DNA of 41,335 nucleotides from JAKACA01 sp050010115 (GTDB taxonomy: Bacteria; Actinomycetota; Acidimicrobiia; Acidimicrobiales; Bog-793). The DNA lies in contig JBEKLQ010000024.1 of NCBI GenBank assembly GCA_050010115.1, forward strand, positions 1 to 41,335. Reading direction: 5' to 3'. The translations under genes were made by a program, and so were the position numbers. The notes beneath the pieces are model-generated. The model worked only from the letters and a program-made list of their open reading frames with translations. It was not told the DNA's origin and ran no database searches. Position 1 is the first letter of the stretch. Each line of letters opens with the position of its first letter. Shown here piece after piece: positions 7,488 to 15,422 of the stretch.

Positions 7488-9490
7488 GGGTAGACGAGGT
7501 AGGCGACGACGACCACGAGGAGAATGTAGAGGAGGTAGAGGTTGACGTCGCCCGACTGGATCGGCTGGAGGCGGCGAGCGAGCACCTGCACGAAGCGCAC
7601 GACCGGCTGGTACAGGTACCGCTCGAAGATCGGCAGCACCTTGGTCCGGTAGTGCACGGCGCCGGATCGTCCGGCCGGATCGTCCGATGCCCGGTCGATG
7701 TGGACGTCGGGGCGGTAGAAGCGCTCGAAGGTCACCCGCACGGGGTTGGAGTACGTCGTGGCCGTGTACTGCATGCGTGCCTTGAACGAGACGATGCCGC
7801 CGTCCCACACCGGGACCCGTCGGGTAGCTCCCCGCGGGCGGCTCGCAAGGTAGATGGCGACGGGGACGACGGACACCGCCACGAGGAACAGGGCGAGGTA
7901 GGTCGGCGAGAAGCCGGAGAAGTTCGTGTGTGCCGGGATCACCGTAAGGTTGGAGACGAGCAACACCGGGCGCAGCTGCACGCCCGTTACGCCTCGCACG
8001 ACGTGGTCAAGTGCGACGAGGACAGCGGGCGCGCCGACGCTGAGCGCTACGCAGGCTGCCGCCAGCAGCCCGGGTCCGAGGACCGGCTGGCCTGCGTCGG
8101 TCGCCTGGGCCGCTTCGGAGCTTCGGGGCATGCCGAGGAAGGCGATGCCGAAGGCCCGAGCGAAGGCGAACACGGCGAGCCCGGCCGTGAGGCCGAGCGT
8201 GGCGGCGGCAAGCAGGATGAGGACGCCGATGAGGTGGCTGTGGACGCGGAACCCCTGGAAGAGCCCCTCGAACACCAACCACTCGCTCACGAAGCCGTTG
8301 AGGGGCGGCAGGGCGGCGATACCGAGCGTCCCGACGAGGCTGATCACCGAGCTCGCCCGCATGCGATGCACGAGCCCGCCGAGACGGTCGAGGTCCCGGA
8401 TCCCGCTGGCGTTCTCGACGACGCCCGCCTCGAGGAAGAGCAGCGTCTTGTAGGTCCCGTGGTTGACCACGTGGTAGAGGGCGACGAGGAGCAGGAACGC
8501 CCCGAGAACCGGCTGCCGGTAGACCGAGAAGGTCATCGACGCCCCGACGGCGGTCATGATGATCCCCACGTTCTCCACGCTCGAGTAGGCGAGGAACCGC
8601 TTCAGGTCGCGCTCGACGATGGCGTAGAGGATGCCGATGACAGCAGAGAGGGCACCGAGCGCCATCGTGAGGAGTCCCCACCACGCCGGCCCGCGGCCAA
8701 GCAATACGAAGGCGAAGAGCATCACCCCGTACACCCCGAGCTTGATGACGAGCCCCGAGAGGAAGGCCGAGCCGTCGGCCGGCGCCACCGGGTGGGCAGC
8801 CGGCAGCCAGATGTGCAACGGGACGAGGCCCGCCTTGAAACCGAATCCGAAGAGTGCCAGCACGAACGCCGCGCTCCTCCAGCGAAGGGGGATCGAGCCC
8901 GCGTGGGCGGCGATGACCGAGAGGTCGAGGCTGTGGGCATGGGTGGCGAGGATGACGAAGGCGGCGACCACCATGGCGAAGCCGACCTCTCCGAGCGCCA
9001 GGAAGAGGAAACCTCCCTCGCCCACCCCCGCTTGGCGGTGGTGGCGGAGGATCACGAGCGAACAGGCAAGGGTCATCGACTCCCAGGCGACGAGGAAGGT
9101 CGTGACGTCGCCGGCGACGAGCACGGCGAGGGAGGCCAACGCCGCCAGGTTGTAGGCGCACAGGTAGACGGCGGTCGCAGGCTCCGGCCGGTGGTATCTC
9201 GGCGCGTAGCAGCCGATGGCGAGGGTGACCAGGCCGAGCAGGACGAGAAAGGCGCCGGCGAGCGGCGCCGCCCGCAGATCGAGGCGACCGACGACGTCGC
9301 CGGCACCGAGCACCGTTGCGGTGGCGCGACCACTGAGGGCGAGGAGGACACCCCCGACGAGACAGGCCGCCCCACCCGCGGCCGAGACGACCCCCGCCGC
9401 CCAAAGGAAGAGCCTACGGGAAGCGCCCAGGCCGAGGCCGGCAGCCGAGAGCCAGGCGATGCCGGCCGCCCAGAGGAGTGGGGCGGTCAC
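7481..9490 (-). CDS. HyfB/NuoL-type antiporter-like membrane subunit of Ehr-type complex
   Basis: 669 residues, almost entirely hydrophobic helices, so an inner-membrane ion-translocating subunit. The Mrp-antiporter-like core includes LVAWESMTLACSLVI, FGFKAGLVPLHIWLPAAHP, SGLVIKLGVYG and RDLKRFLAYSSVENVGI, which carry the lysine and glutamate residues typical of proton-channel half-sites. A long charged C-terminal stretch after about residue 580 ends in a last membrane helix (LYLLYILLVVVVAYLVYPW). The length and layout match HyfB/HycC better than NuoM. GTG at 9490 overlaps the previous stop by four bases (GTGA), so translation is coupled. It is the second, larger antiporter-like subunit of this operon; the other is at 11902-13377. 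Confidence 0.92.
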   Translation of the reverse strand: MTAPLLWAAGIAWLSAAGLGLGASRRLFLWAAGVVSAAGGAACLVGGVLLALSGRATATVLGAGDVVGRLDLRAAPLAGAFLVLLGLVTLAIGCYAPRYHRPEPATAVYLCAYNLAALASLAVLVAGDVTTFLVAWESMTLACSLVILRHHRQAGVGEGGFLFLALGEVGFAMVVAAFVILATHAHSLDLSVIAAHAGSIPLRWRSAAFVLALFGFGFKAGLVPLHIWLPAAHPVAPADGSAFLSGLVIKLGVYGVMLFAFVLLGRGPAWWGLLTMALGALSAVIGILYAIVERDLKRFLAYSSVENVGIIMTAVGASMTFSVYRQPVLGAFLLLVALYHVVNHGTYKTLLFLEAGVVENASGIRDLDRLGGLVHRMRASSVISLVGTLGIAALPPLNGFVSEWLVFEGLFQGFRVHSHLIGVLILLAAATLGLTAGLAVFAFARAFGIAFLGMPRSSEAAQATDAGQPVLGPGLLAAACVALSVGAPAVLVALDHVVRGVTGVQLRPVLLVSNLTVIPAHTNFSGFSPTYLALFLVAVSVVPVAIYLASRPRGATRRVPVWDGGIVSFKARMQYTATTYSNPVRVTFERFYRPDVHIDRASDDPAGRSGAVHYRTKVLPIFERYLYQPVVRFVQVLARRLQPIQSGDVNLYLLYILLVVVVAYLVYPW

Positions 9491-10005
9491 GGCGCCGCTT
9501 CCTGTTCCGCGATGAAGCTGAGCGCGCTCACCTTCTCCGCCAGCCGGCCGACGGCGACCAGCAAGCCTTGCAAGAGGGCGAGTGGGCTCGGCGGGCAGCC
9601 CGGGATGAACACGTCGACGGGGAGGACCCGGTCGAGTCTTCCCCGGACGAGCTCGTCCTCTTCGTAGACCCCTCCGAGCGGGCAGGCTCCGACGGCGACG
9701 ACGAGCTTCGGTTCGGGCATGGCGGTGTAGGTCTTTCCGAGCGCCACCTCCATAGCCCGGACGACAGGTCCGGTCACCATGAGCAGGTCGGCATGGCGCG
9801 GGGCGGGCGTGAAGAAGAGCCCGAGGCGGTGCAGGTCGTAGTGAGGGGCGAGGAGGAGGCGGATCTCCGACTCGCAGACGGCGCACGAGCCGGTGTCGAT
9901 CGTCCGGATGTGCAGGCTCCGGCCGAAGAGCGCTCGGATGTCGCCGGCAAGCCTGGCAGCGAGGCGATCTTCGTCGCCTCCAGGCGCGGCGGTGGCACCA
10001 CTCAC
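9487..10005 (-). CDS. NuoB/HycG-like Fe-S subunit of Ehr-type complex
   Basis: 172 residues, peripheral arm. Four cysteines expected to bind the terminal [4Fe-4S] cluster are in place: Cys41 and Cys44 in GSCAVCESE, Cys108 in GACPLGG and Cys137 in GCPPSP. The Cys-x-x-Cys spacing is that of group 4 hydrogenase small subunits (HycG, EchC), not the adjacent Cys-Cys of NuoB. PRHADLLMVTGPV is a shared family stretch. The chosen start, GTG at 10005, overlaps the preceding stop by four bases; the frame is open further upstream but that sequence is Arg-rich shadow. In this complex the cluster would pass electrons to or from whatever replaces the NiFe site in the large subunit. Confidence 0.92.
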   Translation of the reverse strand: MSGATAAPGGDEDRLAARLAGDIRALFGRSLHIRTIDTGSCAVCESEIRLLLAPHYDLHRLGLFFTPAPRHADLLMVTGPVVRAMEVALGKTYTAMPEPKLVVAVGACPLGGVYEEDELVRGRLDRVLPVDVFIPGCPPSPLALLQGLLVAVGRLAEKVSALSFIAEQEAAP

Positions 10006-10340
10006 CGTTCGCCGCCCTCGATCGGGATCCGCTTCACGAGATGGACAGACGAGCTCGCGGCGAGCTCGAACACGCCGCTCAGCGCGACGGCGTCGGGAGC
10101 GACGCGCTGGCACGTCCTGCAGGCTGTGCAGGCACCGACGTCGAGTACGAGCTCCTCGTCTGCTTGCCACAGGGCGCCGCTGGGACAGCTCTCGACGAGA
10201 CGGCGGGCCACCTCGACAGTGAGCCGGCCCGGGACGAAGCTCGGCGGCGTCGGGAGGGCGGCGGCCCAGGGATCGAGCACAGCGGGGTACCTTGTCGTCA
10301 CCACCTGCCGGGCGAGCCCGCGGAGGAACCAGAGCGCCAT
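10002..10340 (-). CDS. Ferredoxin-like subunit (HycF/NuoI-related) with a single 4Fe-4S site
   Basis: 112 residues. HycF and NuoI normally carry eight cysteines for two [4Fe-4S] clusters. Here only four are arranged as ligands: Cys52 in ESCPSGAL and Cys71, Cys74 and Cys77 in CTACRTC. That is enough for one cluster. The first CxxCxxC triplet is missing, and the Cys-Pro that should follow the second triplet is Ala-Pro (RVAPDAV). The N-terminal 20 residues may be an amphipathic membrane-contact helix (MALWFLRGLARQVV). Its start at 10340 overlaps the large subunit's stop by one base or more, consistent with coupling. It should bridge electrons between a soluble partner and the NuoB-like subunit. 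Confidence 0.87.
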   Translation of the reverse strand: MALWFLRGLARQVVTTRYPAVLDPWAAALPTPPSFVPGRLTVEVARRLVESCPSGALWQADEELVLDVGACTACRTCQRVAPDAVALSGVFELAASSSVHLVKRIPIEGGER

Positions 10341-11905
10341 CAGCGGGCCAACCCGGCGACGGTCAGCCAGAAGCTGGCCTCGATGATCGGGATGTCGGTG
10401 AACACGTTGCGAGAGCGGGCGGCGTCGTCGAATGCCCGCCAGTTGCGCACCGAGGCCGGGCGGAGCCGTGCCCGTGTGACGCGCCCGGCTTTGTCTAGCG
10501 CCAGCCAGGCGAGTGCCTCGCCACGGGGAGACTCACACCAGCCGAGTGCCGCCCCTGGCTTCGGTCTCGAGGCCGCCTCCGCCACCCCTGCTCCGAGTCC
10601 CGCTCCGACGAGCTCCGAGATGAGCCGGGCCGACTCCTCGACCTCGTCGATCATGACCTGCATCCGCGAGAGCACGTCGCCCCCCTGACGGCCCGAGACG
10701 CCGGTCGCCCTGTCGGCGTACGGGACGACGGGATGGTCGCGGCGGCAGTCGAGGTCCTGACCCGACGCCCGGGCTACCGGCCCGACGAGCCCGAGGCGCC
10801 CTGCCGCCTCGGAGGTGACGATCCCGCACGCCTCGAGGCGGTCGAGAAACGAGTTCGTCGTCATAAGGGCGTCTGAAACCCGGCGAAGCTCGTCGCGGGC
10901 GACAGGCAGCTGCTCGGCGATGGCGGCCGTGTCGAGTGGGCGGGTCACCCCACCGATGGCAAGCAGCCCGAACAGGTAGCGGTGGCCGCCGGCGCCGACA
11001 TTCAGCCGGAGCAGCTGTTCGAGGGCGATCTCGGCCTGCGCCTGGCCGACCGAGAGGCCGGTCGACTGGGCGATTGCCGCCATGGCGGCGGCGTGGTTGT
11101 ACATGCGCTCGAGTTCGAGGGCGACCGCCCGCGTGCGCTGGACGTCCTCAGGGACGTTCGCGCCGGTAATCGACTCTGCCGCCTGGCAGAACGCCCAGGA
11201 GTTGCCCACGGCCGAGAGGCCCTCGGCCCGCTCGACGAAGAACAGACAGCGTGCGAGGTCGAGGCCTTGCAGGCGTCGTTCGATCCCGCGGTGCTTGTGC
11301 CACTGGAGCAGGTACAGGTCGAGCACCTCCTCGCCGCTCGTGACGAGACCGACATAGAGCGACTCCTGGCCGACGGCCCGGACCGGCCCGAATGGGAACT
11401 CGATCGCCTCGCCGGAGACGAAGTGGGAGGCATGGACCTCGCGGGCATCGTGTCTCGGAGCCGAGCCGAGCCGCGGGAAGCCGTGGGCCGCATGAGGCGG
11501 CACGGCCACCCGGTTGAGCAGCTTCCCGCCGTGCGGACGTACACCGAACTGCTCGTAGATCTCGCACTCCTCGAGGAAGGCCGCCGGCGCGATGTCAGAC
11601 AGCGGGGGATACTCCTCGCCCTCGACCCGCCATTCGAGCACGGCGTAGCTGCCATCGCGATCGAGCCCGTAGACGGCCCGCAAGACGAGATCTCCGTCCT
11701 CGAGGGCGCCGAAAAGGTCGGCGAGGCGGGCCTCCCCGGTCACGGCGAGGCCGTGGACGACCTGTTCGAGATCCCCTACTTCAATGCGGGCGACATTCAC
11801 GCCCGGCTGCGCCCGTCGCCACAACTCGCCACTTCCGGGCGCCAGCACATCCCGCACCGCCGAGACGGTCCCGGTCTCCTGCGGTTCCGGAGCGAGCTCG
11901 TTCAT
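10340..11905 (-). CDS. Fused NuoC-NuoD/HycE-like large subunit lacking NiFe ligands
   Basis: 521 residues: a NuoC-like N-terminal domain (PPLSDIAPAAFLEECEIYEQFGVRP, residues 100-124) fused to a NuoD/hydrogenase large-subunit domain, the layout of HycE/HyfG. The fold is retained (HKHRGIERRL, VGPVARASGQD, RDHPVVPY, GDVLSRMQVMIDEV, CESPRGEALAW). Where HycE has RVCGIC...H, this protein has R226-A-E-G-L-S...N235; where HycE ends in SLDPCYSC, this one ends SFWLTVAGLAR at residue 521. All four NiFe cysteines are therefore gone and the C-terminal processed tail is absent. The loop that supplies the quinone-site His in NuoD reads FGPVRAVGQES, without His. ATG at 11905 overlaps the upstream stop (ATGA). 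Not a hydrogenase by sequence; redox substrate unknown. Confidence 0.93.
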   Translation of the reverse strand: MNELAPEPQETGTVSAVRDVLAPGSGELWRRAQPGVNVARIEVGDLEQVVHGLAVTGEARLADLFGALEDGDLVLRAVYGLDRDGSYAVLEWRVEGEEYPPLSDIAPAAFLEECEIYEQFGVRPHGGKLLNRVAVPPHAAHGFPRLGSAPRHDAREVHASHFVSGEAIEFPFGPVRAVGQESLYVGLVTSGEEVLDLYLLQWHKHRGIERRLQGLDLARCLFFVERAEGLSAVGNSWAFCQAAESITGANVPEDVQRTRAVALELERMYNHAAAMAAIAQSTGLSVGQAQAEIALEQLLRLNVGAGGHRYLFGLLAIGGVTRPLDTAAIAEQLPVARDELRRVSDALMTTNSFLDRLEACGIVTSEAAGRLGLVGPVARASGQDLDCRRDHPVVPYADRATGVSGRQGGDVLSRMQVMIDEVEESARLISELVGAGLGAGVAEAASRPKPGAALGWCESPRGEALAWLALDKAGRVTRARLRPASVRNWRAFDDAARSRNVFTDIPIIEASFWLTVAGLAR

Positions 11906-13377
11906 GAGATCGCCCGCACGGCATGCACGAGGAGGTCGTTCAGCTCGCCCGGGATCCACAGACCGAGGAGCGCGAGGACACCGAGCCCGCCGACGAGGGG
12001 GAGCCCGGCGAGGATCCGGCCGGAGCGACGAGGATAGGGATCAAGCGGCTCCTCTGGGCCGTGACCGGTCGCCATCGAGAGGGTCGTGCCGACGAGGGCG
12101 ATGAAGCCGACGACGACGAGGAGGAGGAAGAGACCGGCCAGTAGTGGTGCTGGTCCTGCGAAGCCAGCGCGAACGATCGTGAGCTCGGAGAGGAAGACTC
12201 CGAAGGGGGGAGAGCCCGCCACTGCGAGTGAGGCGAGGACGAGGACACCTCCTGCGAGCGGGAGAGCCCCGAGGGCACCGCGGACCTCTGAGGACTCACG
12301 CGTCTTGTAACCGAGGACGAAGTGGCCGGTAGAGAGAAAGAGGACCGCCTTTCCGATGGCGTGGTTGAGCACCTGCAAGAGGGCGCCGTAGAGGCCGAGC
12401 ATGCCGCCGAAGCCGAGCGCCACGGCAACGATGCCCATGTGCTCGATGGAGGAGTATGCGAAGAGCCGCTTGAAGTTGCCCCGCCGCACCATGAAGATCA
12501 CGCCGACGAACAGCGTGACGAACCCGAACACGAGCAGGACGTGGTCGGGGTAGGCGCTGCCGAGGCCCATCTTCGCGATGGCCTGGAAGCGGATGACGGC
12601 GTACATGCCGGTGTTGAGGAGGGCGGCCGACAGCATGGCGCTCGCCGGGCTCGGCGCCTCGGAGTGCGCGTCGGGGAGCCAGGTGTGCATCGGGGCGAGA
12701 CCGACTTTGGTGCCGTAGCCGACGACGGCGAGTAGGAAGGCCAGCCGGAGGCTGCCGGGTTGGAGGGCATGAGCGTGGGCGAACAGGTAGGACCAAGTGA
12801 GGCGCTCATCCGAGGTGAGATGGAGAGCGCTCCCGGCGTAGAAGAGCCAGAGCGTCGCCAGAAGGGCGATCGTCACGCCGAACGAGCTGATGATGACGTA
12901 CTTCCAGGCTGCCTCGAGCGAGCGCGCCTTCGCCTCGAGGCCGACGAGCGCCGCGCTCGCGAGCGTGCTGGCCTCGATCAGCACCCAGAGCAGACCGAGG
13001 TTCCCGGCGAAGAAGGAGCCGAGCATGCCCGAGGCGAAGACCGAGAAGAAGACGAAGTAGAGCCGCACTTGGAACGAGCTGAGCTCGCCTCGGTCCTCCT
13101 CTGCCCGCAGGTAGGCGGCGGAGCCGAAGGCGGCGAGGACGACGACGAGGGAGATTGTGATGGCGAAGAACACCGCCAGCGGGTCGACGTAGAGAAACCC
13201 TCCGATCCCCTGCAGATGCCGGCCCGCGATGCCGGCGGCGAGGGCGATGCTTCCGGCGAAGGAACCGATGGCACCGGCGACGAGGGCGACGCCAGCGCCC
13301 CGCGCCCGACATCTCGCCGCCACGGCGATCGCTCCGGTGAGGGGGGACAGCACGACGAGGGCGACAAGGGCGATCAC
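11902..13377 (-). CDS. HyfF/NuoN-type antiporter-like membrane subunit of Ehr-type complex
   Basis: 491 residues, about 13-14 predicted membrane helices. Diagnostic segments are VGYGTKVGLAPMHTWLPDAHSEAP, SAALLNTGMYAVIRF, GNFKRLFAYSSIEHMGI and LLQVLNHAIGKAVLFL, typical of HyfF (hydrogenase-4 component F) and NuoM/N. Conserved Lys, His and Glu positions of the ion path are present, so the subunit is probably active in proton or sodium translocation. GTG at 13377 overlaps the HyfE-like stop by four bases (GTGA). With the subunit at 7481-9490 the complex would have two antiporter modules, as in Hyf rather than Hyc. Confidence 0.92.
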   Translation of the reverse strand: MIALVALVVLSPLTGAIAVAARCRARGAGVALVAGAIGSFAGSIALAAGIAGRHLQGIGGFLYVDPLAVFFAITISLVVVLAAFGSAAYLRAEEDRGELSSFQVRLYFVFFSVFASGMLGSFFAGNLGLLWVLIEASTLASAALVGLEAKARSLEAAWKYVIISSFGVTIALLATLWLFYAGSALHLTSDERLTWSYLFAHAHALQPGSLRLAFLLAVVGYGTKVGLAPMHTWLPDAHSEAPSPASAMLSAALLNTGMYAVIRFQAIAKMGLGSAYPDHVLLVFGFVTLFVGVIFMVRRGNFKRLFAYSSIEHMGIVAVALGFGGMLGLYGALLQVLNHAIGKAVLFLSTGHFVLGYKTRESSEVRGALGALPLAGGVLVLASLAVAGSPPFGVFLSELTIVRAGFAGPAPLLAGLFLLLVVVGFIALVGTTLSMATGHGPEEPLDPYPRRSGRILAGLPLVGGLGVLALLGLWIPGELNDLLVHAVRAIS

Positions 13378-14048
13378 CCGCGGAGCTCCCTCAGCTCGGT
13401 CGAGGTCGCCTCGGCGAGGCGGCGGGTGATTCCCGAGACGAACACCACCATGATCAGGACTGCCGCCACGAGATCGAGAAAGATCCCGGCCTCGACGATG
13501 AAGGGAAAGGTGGCCACCAAGGTGATGGCGCCCAGGAAGACCCCGTTCTCGGTGATGAGCCAGCCGATCAGCTGGGCGACGGTGTGGCGGCGGACGACCA
13601 TCACGAGTGCGCCGAGCAGCACGACGGCGGTCGAGAGCGGCACGACCGACGAGGCGACGAGGCCGTGAGGCAGGTCCTGGGCACGAATGGCCAGGTAGGC
13701 AAAGGTCGTCAGCAAGGCGCCGATGATGAGCGAGGTCGAGAGCCCCGTCGACAGGGCGACGTCGCGCTTCAGCTCGAGGCGGCGGAGCAGCAAGCTGCGC
13801 GTCGCGAGCGGGATGGCGAGCCCCTTCACGGCGAACGTGATGACGGCGAGCGCCCACAGCTGGGCGCTGTCGTAGGTGTAGGCGACGACGGCACAGGCGA
13901 ACGACAGCACGACCGACTGGAACCCGTAGTAGGCGACGTACCGGTTGAACAGCTTTGAGCCGAGGCAGGCGAAGGCGGCAAGGAGGATCACGACCGAACT
14001 CAGAGAGACGAGCGTCCCCTCGATCGAGCTCGACGACAGGTTCTGCAC
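13374..14048 (-). CDS. HyfE/NuoK-like membrane subunit of Ehr-type complex
   Basis: 224 residues with about six to seven membrane helices; its first half is HyfE-specific and its second half is NuoK-like. Glu167 in the stretch LITENGVFLGAI matches the conserved membrane glutamate of NuoK used in ion transfer. A GTG start at 14048 lies just two bases after the stop of the upstream NuoH-like gene. It would join the NuoH-like subunit and the antiporter subunits in the membrane arm. Confidence 0.9.
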   Translation of the reverse strand: MQNLSSSSIEGTLVSLSSVVILLAAFACLGSKLFNRYVAYYGFQSVVLSFACAVVAYTYDSAQLWALAVITFAVKGLAIPLATRSLLLRRLELKRDVALSTGLSTSLIIGALLTTFAYLAIRAQDLPHGLVASSVVPLSTAVVLLGALVMVVRRHTVAQLIGWLITENGVFLGAITLVATFPFIVEAGIFLDLVAAVLIMVVFVSGITRRLAEATSTELRELRG

Positions 14049-14050
14049 GA

Positions 14051-15004
14051 CTAGGTCCCGATCACGTAGGAGGTCACGACGCCGACGAGGGCGATGAGAA
14101 AGGCGGCCCCGAGGAACTCGGCGATACGGAAGAAACGCAGCTTGGCGAAGGACGAGTCGATCACCACGATGGCAAGGCCGCAGATGGCCAGCTTGCCGAG
14201 AAGGACCGGGATGGCGACGAGGCCGCCGACGATGGTCGTGGCGTTGCCGAGCCCCTGTGGGATGACGAAGACGTTCATGAAGATGGCCGACATCAGGAAG
14301 AATTTCATCGAGGCAGCCCAGCGCATGAGGGCGTAGTGACGCCCGGAGTACTCGAGCACGCGGCCCTCCTCGATCATCGAGATCTCGATGCTGCCGCTCG
14401 GGCTCTCGATCGGGATGCGTCCGTTCTCGACGAGGATGATCATGAAGAAGGCGACCGTCCCGAGCACATGGGTCGGGAGCACGCGGGCGTAGGCGGACGC
14501 CGCCAGGACGTGGTTCATGAGGTACGGGTTGTCGGAGGCGGAGAGGGCCCCGACCGTGAAGAAGACGATGATGAGGGCCGGCTCGACGAGGCTCCCGATC
14601 CAGGTGGCGCGGCTCGCCCCGAGGCCGCCATGGGGACTGGCCGTGTCGAGGGCGGCGAGGGCCGTGGCGAAGCCGGCGAGGGTGAGGACGAAGGCGCCGC
14701 CGATCAAGTCGGCGAGGAAGGCGAGGGGCAGCGGGTTGCTCGTGATGATCGGGACGATGACCGAGACCGTGAGGTAACAGGAGAAGACGACGAACGGCGC
14801 TGCCTGGTAGACGAAGGACACCTGGTCGCTCACGGTCGCGCCCTTGCGCAGGAGCTTGGCGATGTCGCGGTACGGCTGAAGGATGCTCGGGCCATGCTTT
14901 GAGGCCACGACGGCTTCGGCCCTTGCGAGCACGCCGACGTACAACGGCGCGAACACGAGCACGACGAGGCTTTGCAGCACCTGCAGCGTGATCGGCACGC
15001 TCAC
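14051..15004 (-). CDS. NuoH/HyfC-like membrane subunit of Ehr-type complex (operon's first gene)
   Basis: 317 residues, eight or so membrane helices. Family stretches: KHGPSILQPYRDIAKLL near residue 40, and the charged cytoplasmic loop ENGRIPIESPSGSIEISMIEEG followed by VLEYSGRHYALMRWA, which links the redox arm to the membrane arm in complex I and group 4 hydrogenases. GTG at 15004 is set six bases after GGGAGGA (15011-15017), a strong ribosome site that rules out the longer upstream reading. An 18-base interrupted palindrome (15061-15078) is 57 bases upstream. As first gene it marks the operon's promoter region. Confidence 0.92.
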   Translation of the reverse strand: MSVPITLQVLQSLVVLVFAPLYVGVLARAEAVVASKHGPSILQPYRDIAKLLRKGATVSDQVSFVYQAAPFVVFSCYLTVSVIVPIITSNPLPLAFLADLIGGAFVLTLAGFATALAALDTASPHGGLGASRATWIGSLVEPALIIVFFTVGALSASDNPYLMNHVLAASAYARVLPTHVLGTVAFFMIILVENGRIPIESPSGSIEISMIEEGRVLEYSGRHYALMRWAASMKFFLMSAIFMNVFVIPQGLGNATTIVGGLVAIPVLLGKLAICGLAIVVIDSSFAKLRFFRIAEFLGAAFLIALVGVVTSYVIGT

Positions 15005-15060
15005 GCCGGCTCCTCCCTTTCTCCTAACCGCAGCCAGAATCGAGGTAGAAGCCATTAGCC

Positions 15061-15078
15061 GGACGAAATATCTCGTCC
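15061..15078. promoter_or_regulatory. Interrupted palindrome, candidate operator of the Ehr-type operon
   Basis: On the minus strand it reads GGACGA-GATATT-TCGTCC: perfect 6-base arms around a six-base A/T-rich spacer, unusual in this GC-rich setting. Its edge is 57 bases upstream of the first gene's GTG. Size and position suit a dimeric regulator; none is encoded next to it. Confidence 0.4.
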
Positions 15079-15253
15079 CACGTAGCGCGGGCCTCATCGC
15101 GTGACGCCGTGATGATACTGCCACAGCCCCGCGCCTCGGGGCCGCCGGCGAGCTGGGTGGGCTCATAGCGGCCGTGACGGTGATCTCGGTCGTCCTTGGC
15201 CTCGTGAACCGGCTTGGGCCTGATCGTGCCCGATGGGCCGACATGATGGGTGC

Positions 15254-15269
15254 CGGCGTTCAAACGCCG
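15254..15269. terminator. Hairpin downstream of the dynamin-like gene
   Basis: CGGCGTT-CA-AACGCCG, a perfect repeat able to form a 6-base stem with a 4-base loop, about 155 bases after the stop at 15423. No U-run follows, so termination is only a possibility. Confidence 0.3.
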
Positions 15270-15422
15270 CCCGCCCCCGCGGCGGTGTCGGCCTGTGACC
15301 CTCGCGCCCACCCGCGCGCTGTCAGATCGTCGAGGGGTAGTTCGAGCCGCGAACGTAAAACGCCCGTTGTGTTGAGGAAGTGAGACGATGATGGACCAGC
15401 ACGACAACGGCGTCCGGATCCT

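Larger units (their letters stand above)
15005..15422. other. Intergenic, 418 bases, leader of the Ehr-type operon
   Basis: Space between the dynamin-like gene's stop and the NuoH-like start, both on the minus strand. It holds a hairpin (15254-15269) and an interrupted palindrome (15061-15078). Short open frames on both strands here lack ribosome sites and family features. Confidence 0.5.

Noticed and set aside
7652..9667. 671-codon open frame on the plus strand
   Set aside because: Lies antisense to the HyfB-like gene, is rich in Arg, Glu, Asp and His, lacks a ribosome site and family features. A shadow of high-GC codon use.
10982..12037. 351-codon plus-strand frame opposite the NuoCD-like gene
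   Set aside because: Mirror of the real coding strand; no family signature.
7481..15004. Formate hydrogenlyase or active group 4 hydrogenase
   Set aside because: All four NiFe cysteines of the large subunit are replaced, and no formate dehydrogenase or hydrogenase-maturation genes are in the window.
7481..15004. Canonical complex I (nuo) operon
   Set aside because: No NuoE/F/G, NuoA or NuoJ; NuoC and NuoD are fused; the NuoB-like protein has Cys-x-x-Cys; HyfE and HyfF types are present instead.
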